Source of the DNA: JAHFUI01 sp041485905
GTDB lineage: Bacteria; Acidobacteriota; Vicinamibacteria; Vicinamibacterales; CAVVIG01
Direction: 5' to 3'
DNA: 10,335 nucleotides
Assembly (NCBI GenBank): GCA_041485905.1
Contig: JBGPKK010000162.1
Location: 1 to 10,335 of the forward strand
Below are positions 7,154 to 10,335 of the stretch, piece by piece; the first letter of the stretch is position 1; every line of letters begins with the position of its first letter. The notes below the pieces were generated by a model. That model had not been told where the DNA came from. It ran no database searches and saw only the letters and a program-made list of their open reading frames with translations. The translations under genes and the position numbers were made by a program.

Positions 7154-8401
7154 ATGGCGACAGCGACCACATCACGAGCCGATACTGCCGCCCGGCAGTC
7201 TCAGGCGAAAGAGCGCACCGCGTTCGCCGTCCTGGCAGCGATCAGCTTCTCGCATCTGCTGAACGATACGATCCAGTCGCTCATCCCGGCGATCTATCCG
7301 ATCCTCAAAGCGTCGTTTGCGCTCAGTTTCACGCAAGTGGGACTGATGACGCTGGCCCTCATGCTGACCGCGTCTCTGCTGCAGCCGGTGGTCGGCTTCT
7401 ATACCGATCGCCGGCCCACGCCGTATTCGCTCGTGATCGGGATGGGGTTCTCGCTCGTCGGTCTGCTGCTGCTGTCGGTCGCGGCGTCGTTCGCGATGCT
7501 GCTCGCGGCTGCGGGACTGGTGGGCATCGGATCGTCGGTGTTTCACCCGGAATCGTCGCGCGTCGCCCGGATGGCCTCCGGCGGGCGGCACGGTCTCGCA
7601 CAGTCGTTGTTCCAGGTGGGCGGCAACGTGGGATCGTCATTCGGTCCGCTGCTGGCGGCGTTCATGGTCCTCCCACGCGGCCAATCGAGTATCGCCTGGT
7701 GTTCGCTGCTGGCCCTCGTGGCGATGGTGGTTCTGTGGAAGATCGGCGGCTGGTACGGCACGCGCCGGTCTGTCGTGATCGCGACGTCTGCTGGCCGGGT
7801 GTCGCCAGATCATCACACGCACGTGTCGCGCCGGAAGGTGGGCTGGTCGCTCGCGATCCTCGCCGCGCTGATTTTCTCCAAGTACTTTTACCTGGCCAGC
7901 CTGACCAGCTATTACACGTTCTATCTCATCAGCAAATTTCACGTCTCGGTCCGGACTGCGCAGGTCGATCTGTTCGTGTTCCTCGGCGCCGTCGCCGGCG
8001 GCACCATCCTCGGCGGACCGATCGGCGATCGGTTCGGCCGCAAGTACGTGATCTGGGGCTCCATCCTCGGCGTGCTCCCTTTTACGCTGCTGCTGCCGCA
8101 CGCGAGTTTGTTCTGGACCTCAATCCTCACCGTGGTGATCGGGCTGATTCTCGCCTCCGCGTTCTCAGCCATCGTCGTCTACGCACAGGAGCTGGTTCCT
8201 GGCCGGGTGGGCCTCATCTCGGGCGTGTTCTTTGGCTTCGCATTCGGCATGGGCGGGCTTGGCGCCGCCGCGTTGGGCAACCTGGCTGATGTCGTTGGGA
8301 TCGAATCGGTGTATCGGCTGTGCGCGTATCTCCCGATGATCGGCCTGCTGGCGGCGTTTCTGCCCGATGTGGACAGAGGTTCCGGCAAGCTTGGCGTTTG
8401 A
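7154..8401 (+). CDS. fsr: MFS transporter of the fosmidomycin-resistance (Fsr) family
   Basis: This 415-residue protein is an inner-membrane proton-coupled efflux carrier with about 12 membrane segments. The N-terminal half carries the Fsr-type sequence SHLLNDTIQSLIPAIYPILK and later FHPESSRVARMASGGRHGLA, followed by QSLFQVGGNVGSSFGPLLAA, which I recognise as hallmarks of the family. MFS motif A appears after segment 2 (GFYTDRRPTP) and, more typically, between segments 8 and 9 (GGPIGDRFGRKYVIWG). A hydrophilic central loop lies around residues 205-230. E. coli Fsr confers fosmidomycin resistance; the natural substrate here is unknown. The ATG at 7154 lacks a clear Shine-Dalgarno sequence, as is common in such genomes. 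The gene is transcribed away from the ferredoxin gene and ends 66 bp before the cupin cluster, which has its own ribosome binding site and possible promoter. Confidence 0.9.
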   Translation: MATATTSRADTAARQSQAKERTAFAVLAAISFSHLLNDTIQSLIPAIYPILKASFALSFTQVGLMTLALMLTASLLQPVVGFYTDRRPTPYSLVIGMGFSLVGLLLLSVAASFAMLLAAAGLVGIGSSVFHPESSRVARMASGGRHGLAQSLFQVGGNVGSSFGPLLAAFMVLPRGQSSIAWCSLLALVAMVVLWKIGGWYGTRRSVVIATSAGRVSPDHHTHVSRRKVGWSLAILAALIFSKYFYLASLTSYYTFYLISKFHVSVRTAQVDLFVFLGAVAGGTILGGPIGDRFGRKYVIWGSILGVLPFTLLLPHASLFWTSILTVVIGLILASAFSAIVVYAQELVPGRVGLISGVFFGFAFGMGGLGAAALGNLADVVGIESVYRLCAYLPMIGLLAAFLPDVDRGSGKLGV

Positions 8402-8415
8402 GGTCCTATTGCTTG

Positions 8416-8421
8416 TAAACT
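8416..8421 (+). promoter_or_regulatory. Weak candidate -10 (TAAACT) upstream of the cupin cluster
   Basis: TGTAAACT (8414-8421) lies in the 66-bp gap between the transporter and cupin genes. It could start a separate transcript for the cupin, PRC-barrel and selenoprotein genes, but no -35 is evident and read-through from the transporter is equally possible. Confidence 0.25.
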
Positions 8422-8456
8422 GGCTCACTGCTCAGGATTTCTGGTGACGTGTTCTC

Positions 8457-8463
8457 AAGGAGG
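8457..8463 (+). promoter_or_regulatory. Strong ribosome binding site of the cupin gene
   Basis: AAGGAGG is a near-perfect Shine-Dalgarno sequence, 4 nt before the ATG at 8468. It fixes the start over upstream in-frame codons and is the strongest such site in the window. Confidence 0.8.
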
Positions 8464-8467
8464 ACAC

Positions 8468-8947
8468 ATGCGTCGTATTGTTTTGCTCTCGGCGGTGCTG
8501 CTGGTCAGTGCTCCATGGCTCTCGGCTCAAGCAACTCCGAAAGCCAAACCCAAACCGAAGTCGGCGACGCTGCACTGGGGCCCGGCGCCGGCGGTGTTTC
8601 CCACAGGAGCCCGGATGGCCGTGGTCAGCGGCGATCCGAGCAAGTCGGGAACGTTCTCGATCCAGTTGTCGATGCCCGACGGTTACCGGATTGCGCCCCA
8701 TTTCCATCCAACGGATGAAATAGTCGAGGTCAAGAAGGGCACGTTCCTGGTCGGCATGGGCGATACCTTCAGCGCGGCAAACGCCAAGCCGATGAAGGTC
8801 GGCGACAAGGGGACCGTGCCGGCGCAGATGCACCATTTCGCGACGGCGAAGGGCGCCACGATCGTCGCCGTCACGGCCGTGGGCCCCTTTGCCCTCACCT
8901 ACGTGAACCCGGCGGATAATCCGCAAAAAGCGGCGGCGGCCAAGTAG
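8468..8947 (+). CDS. Exported single-domain cupin protein
   Basis: This 159-residue protein has a signal peptide (MRRIVLLSAVLLVSAPWLSA, cleavage near AQA) and a Lys/Pro-rich linker (KAKPKPKS), followed by a cupin fold. Cupin motif 1 is complete: G72, then H78, H80 and E84, then G91, in GYRIAPHFHPTDEIVEVKKG. Motif 2 is GDKGTVPAQMHHF, with H122 or H123 as the last metal ligand. A mononuclear metal site is therefore expected. The reaction cannot be told from sequence; small exported cupins may be enzymes or ligand sensors. It begins a tight gene group: the PRC-barrel gene starts 6 nt after its stop, followed by the two selenoprotein genes, which points to co-transcription. Confidence 0.88.
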   Translation: MRRIVLLSAVLLVSAPWLSAQATPKAKPKPKSATLHWGPAPAVFPTGARMAVVSGDPSKSGTFSIQLSMPDGYRIAPHFHPTDEIVEVKKGTFLVGMGDTFSAANAKPMKVGDKGTVPAQMHHFATAKGATIVAVTAVGPFALTYVNPADNPQKAAAAK

Positions 8948-8953
8948 ACCTTC

Positions 8954-9517
8954 ATGCTGCACAGAGTGAGCAAGATCCGGGGTGCGACGGTTCTCGCGAG
9001 CGACGGCGACGTCGGACACGTCGAGGAGTTCTTGTTCGAGGACACGACGTGGAGAATCAGGTATCTGATCGTCAATGCCGCGGGGCGGAAAGTGCTCGTC
9101 TCGCCAGACTTGGTCAAGAGAAACTGGGGCATCGCGGGATTGAACGTGGCGCTCACGAGGCAGCAGGTCAGCGAGAGCCCAGGCGTCGATGACGTTGATG
9201 CGTCGACCACCTCGCGGGTGTGCCGCACCAGCGACGTCACCGGGGATCACATCCAGGCCAGCGACGGAGAGATTGGCCACGTCGACGATTTCCTCATCGA
9301 CGAAGCGAGCTGGACGATTCAATACTTCGTCGTCGATACGAGCAATTGGATTGGCGGAAAATCGGTACTGATCTCGCCGACCGTGCTGAAGGGCATCGAC
9401 TGGTCGAACTCGACACTGCAGGTCTCGCTCACACGCGAGGCGATCAAGAACAGCCCGAGCATCGATTCGGTCACGATTGCGCCCGGTGAAAACACACCGT
9501 TCATCTGGATCATGTAG
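8954..9517 (+). CDS. Protein with two tandem PRC-barrel domains
   Basis: This 187-residue protein is built from two copies of a PRC-barrel module. The copies align clearly: ASDGDVGHVEEFLFED at 15-30 with ASDGEIGHVDDFLIDE at 102-117. Each is followed by a W-x-I-x-Y strand (TWRIRYLIVN, SWTIQYFVVDT), a KVLVSP/SVLISP strand and an LTRQ/LTREAIKNSP end. PRC-barrels occur in the H subunit of photosynthetic reaction centres and in RimM, and are widespread in small stress-related bacterial proteins. No function can be assigned here. There is no signal peptide, so it is probably cytoplasmic. The start has no strong ribosome binding site, and the gene begins only 6 nt after the cupin stop, so translation may be coupled. 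It ends 16 nt before the SelW-like gene. Confidence 0.88.
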   Translation: MLHRVSKIRGATVLASDGDVGHVEEFLFEDTTWRIRYLIVNAAGRKVLVSPDLVKRNWGIAGLNVALTRQQVSESPGVDDVDASTTSRVCRTSDVTGDHIQASDGEIGHVDDFLIDEASWTIQYFVVDTSNWIGGKSVLISPTVLKGIDWSNSTLQVSLTREAIKNSPSIDSVTIAPGENTPFIWIM

Positions 9518-9533
9518 CAGGTGAGTGGACCTG

Positions 9534-9767
9534 ATGGAAAACATCCGCATTCGATACTGCAAGGTTTGAAATTATCTTCCGCGCGCTGCCCGTGCGGCGG
9601 CGCTCATCAAGCAGGAGATTGGCGTCGAGGCCAAGCTGATCGAAGGCTCGCGGGGCGAATATACCGTGTGGGTCGGAGAAAAGCGGGTCGCACAGAAGGG
9701 ACCGCTCGGCTTTCCATCGGAGCACGAAGTGCTGGCGGCGGTCCAGGGCGCGCGGGCGCGCGACTGA
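9534..9767 (+). CDS. Rdx/SelW-like selenoprotein with in-frame TGA (Sec) in a CxxU motif
   Basis: Read through one TGA, this frame gives 77 residues: MENIRIRYCKV, then Sec12 (TGA 9567-9569), then NYLPRAARAAALIKQEIG, GEYTVWVGEKRVAQK and PLGFPSEHEVLAAV. It matches the Rdx family (SelW/SelT/SelH-like, thioredoxin-like fold): a beta strand, a CxxC/CxxU redox site at Cys9-x-x-Sec12, an alpha helix, a V-x-V-x-x-x-x-V hairpin and a G-x-FP-x-x-x-E ending. The TGA falls exactly at the second redox residue, where relatives have Cys or Sec. A hairpin follows 13 nt later (9583-9603). Proteins of this family are thought to act in thiol redox reactions, perhaps on peroxide-damaged targets. AGGTGAG (9519-9525) lies 8 nt before the ATG; an in-frame TGA at 9522 rules out a much earlier start. 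One nucleotide separates it from the next gene. The standard genetic code would end the product at 11 residues, so it is easily missed. Confidence 0.85.
9583..9603 (+). promoter_or_regulatory. Putative bacterial SECIS hairpin of the SelW-like gene
   Basis: GCGCTGCC (9583-9590) pairs over 8 bp, with one U-G wobble, with GGCGGCGC (9596-9603) around the loop CGTGC. The stem starts 13 nt after the TGA, and a loop G lies 22 nt after it. This agrees with the bacterial SECIS layout: a hairpin shortly after UGA, inside the coding region, with a G among the first two loop bases. Confidence 0.7.
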
Positions 9768-9768
9768 C

Positions 9769-10332
9769 GTGCTGAGGCTGTTGCGGATGGTGACCGCGAC
9801 CTTCGCCGCGACGATGACCGGCATCGTCACAGCGATCACGGGCCGCGGCGGCCGTCCAAGCGACGCCCGCCAGCTCGGGCCAGGCGATCCCGCGCCGGAT
9901 TTCTCGTTGCAGGCGTCCGACGGCCGCACGTATCGCCTGGCCGATCTTGCCGGCCACGCCGTCGTCATGGCGTGGTTCCCGAAGGCTTTCACCGGCGGAT
10001 GAACGGCCGAATGCACATCGCTCGGTTCGAGCGGTCACGACCTGCGGCGGTTGGATGTTCGATATTTTGCCGTGAGCGTCGATTCGGTGGCGGTGAACGC
10101 GCGATTTGCGGCGTCACTCGGCATCGACTATCCGATTCTGAGCGATCCGACCAAGGACGTCGCGCGCGCCTACGGAGTGCTGGCGTCGAGCGGGTACGCG
10201 TCGCGATGGACGTTTTACATCGGCGGCGATGGCCGGATTCTCGACGTCAACCGGAAGGTCAACCCGTCGACGCACGGGGCTGAGATCGTCGCGAAGTTGA
10301 AGTCGCTATCTCTTAACGTGGAGGACAGATGA
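9769..10332 (+). CDS. Selenocysteine-containing peroxiredoxin (AhpC/TSA family) with in-frame TGA
   Basis: Read through one TGA, the frame gives 187 residues with Sec at 78 (TGA 10000-10002). The AhpC/TSA thioredoxin-like domain runs from about residue 37: GDPAPDFSLQASDGRTYRLADL, then VVMAWFPKAFTGG-Sec-TAEC. This is the peroxiredoxin signature PxxxTxxC with Sec in place of the peroxidatic Cys. Cys82, four residues on and the only Cys, is the probable resolving residue. Downstream are RYFAVSVDS, FAASLGIDYPILSDP, VARAYGV and SRWTFYIGGDGRI, whose Arg may be the active-site Arg. It should reduce H2O2 or organic peroxides. The GTG start (9769) lies 1 nt after the SelW-like stop; ATG 9787 is an alternative. 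The N-terminal 25 residues are hydrophobic (VTATFAATMTGIVTAITG) and may be a membrane anchor or signal. The stop overlaps the next start (ATGA). Confidence 0.85.
10017..10035 (+). promoter_or_regulatory. Putative bacterial SECIS hairpin of the peroxiredoxin gene
   Basis: ATCGCTC (10017-10023) pairs over 7 bp, with one U-G wobble, with GAGCGGT (10029-10035) around the loop GGTTC. The stem begins 14 nt after the TGA and the first loop G lies 21 nt after it. The geometry nearly repeats that of the hairpin in the SelW-like gene. Confidence 0.65.
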
Positions 10333-10335
10333 ACA
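10320..10335 (+). CDS. Start of a further gene in the cluster, cut by the window edge
   Basis: GGAGG (10320-10324) lies 4 nt before an ATG at 10329-10331, which overlaps the peroxiredoxin stop codon as ATGA. Only Met-Asn and one base are inside the window, so the product cannot be identified. The overlap implies translational coupling and that the redox cluster continues downstream. Confidence 0.55.

Noticed and set aside
8432..9562. 376-codon minus-strand open frame over the cupin and PRC-barrel genes
   Set aside because: The plus-strand genes have a strong ribosome binding site, a signal peptide and complete cupin and PRC motifs; the minus frame is a shadow.
9510..10038. Two long minus-strand open frames across the selenoprotein genes
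   Set aside because: They are GC-rich shadow frames with Arg/Pro/Ala-heavy translations and no recognisable domain. The plus strand carries clear Rdx and peroxiredoxin sequence over the same bases.
9769..10332. Peroxiredoxin as a pseudogene or frameshifted gene
   Set aside because: Both halves are in the same frame, and the only interruption is a TGA at the peroxidatic residue. The neighbouring gene shows the same feature, and a hairpin follows both TGAs, so Sec decoding explains it better.

Overview
The window is GC-rich, gene-dense bacterial DNA. Its gene families suggest an Acidobacteriota genome, perhaps of the Vicinamibacteria type: a TonB-receptor-like outer-membrane protein with an N-terminal carboxypeptidase-regulatory-like domain, a secreted YVTN/YncE-type beta-propeller, an exported protein family common in that phylum, and short TAGAAT-type -10 elements. 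This placement is inference; there is no rRNA or marker gene to confirm it.

Layout. On the minus strand, positions 4398-1 hold a PAP2-type membrane phosphatase, a TonB-receptor-like outer-membrane protein and a conserved exported protein cut by the window edge, probably co-transcribed. Divergent to these, on the plus strand, is an exported beta-propeller protein (4533-5561). An array of 9-bp repeats (5563-5625) follows and runs into the start of an RluA-family pseudouridine synthase (about 5605-6723). That gene overlaps tail-to-tail by 13 bp with a minus-strand 2Fe-2S ferredoxin (6711-7061). A divergent intergenic region with a 9-bp inverted repeat separates the ferredoxin from an Fsr-type (fosmidomycin-resistance family) MFS transporter (7154-8401).

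The most interesting part is 8468-10335, a tightly packed plus-strand cluster: an exported cupin, a double PRC-barrel protein, and then two consecutive genes that ordinary gene calling would break or miss. The first (9534-9767) encodes a 77-residue Rdx/SelW-like protein whose CxxC position reads Cys-Lys-Val-TGA. The second (9769-10332) encodes a 187-residue AhpC/TSA-family peroxiredoxin in which TGA replaces the peroxidatic cysteine of the PxxxTxxC motif. In both genes the frame continues past the TGA with conserved family sequence. In both a GC-rich hairpin with a 5-nt, G-containing loop begins 13-14 nt after the TGA, as expected of a bacterial SECIS element. I read these as tandem selenoprotein genes. 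A further gene begins at 10329 in a 4-bp ATGA overlap, so the cluster continues beyond the window.

The working model for the cluster is a peroxide or thiol redox module: a Sec-peroxiredoxin and a small Sec redoxin that might serve as its partner, co-expressed with a periplasmic cupin and a PRC-barrel protein. No Sec machinery (selA, selB, selC, selD) lies in the window, so it must be encoded elsewhere in the genome if the reading is right.
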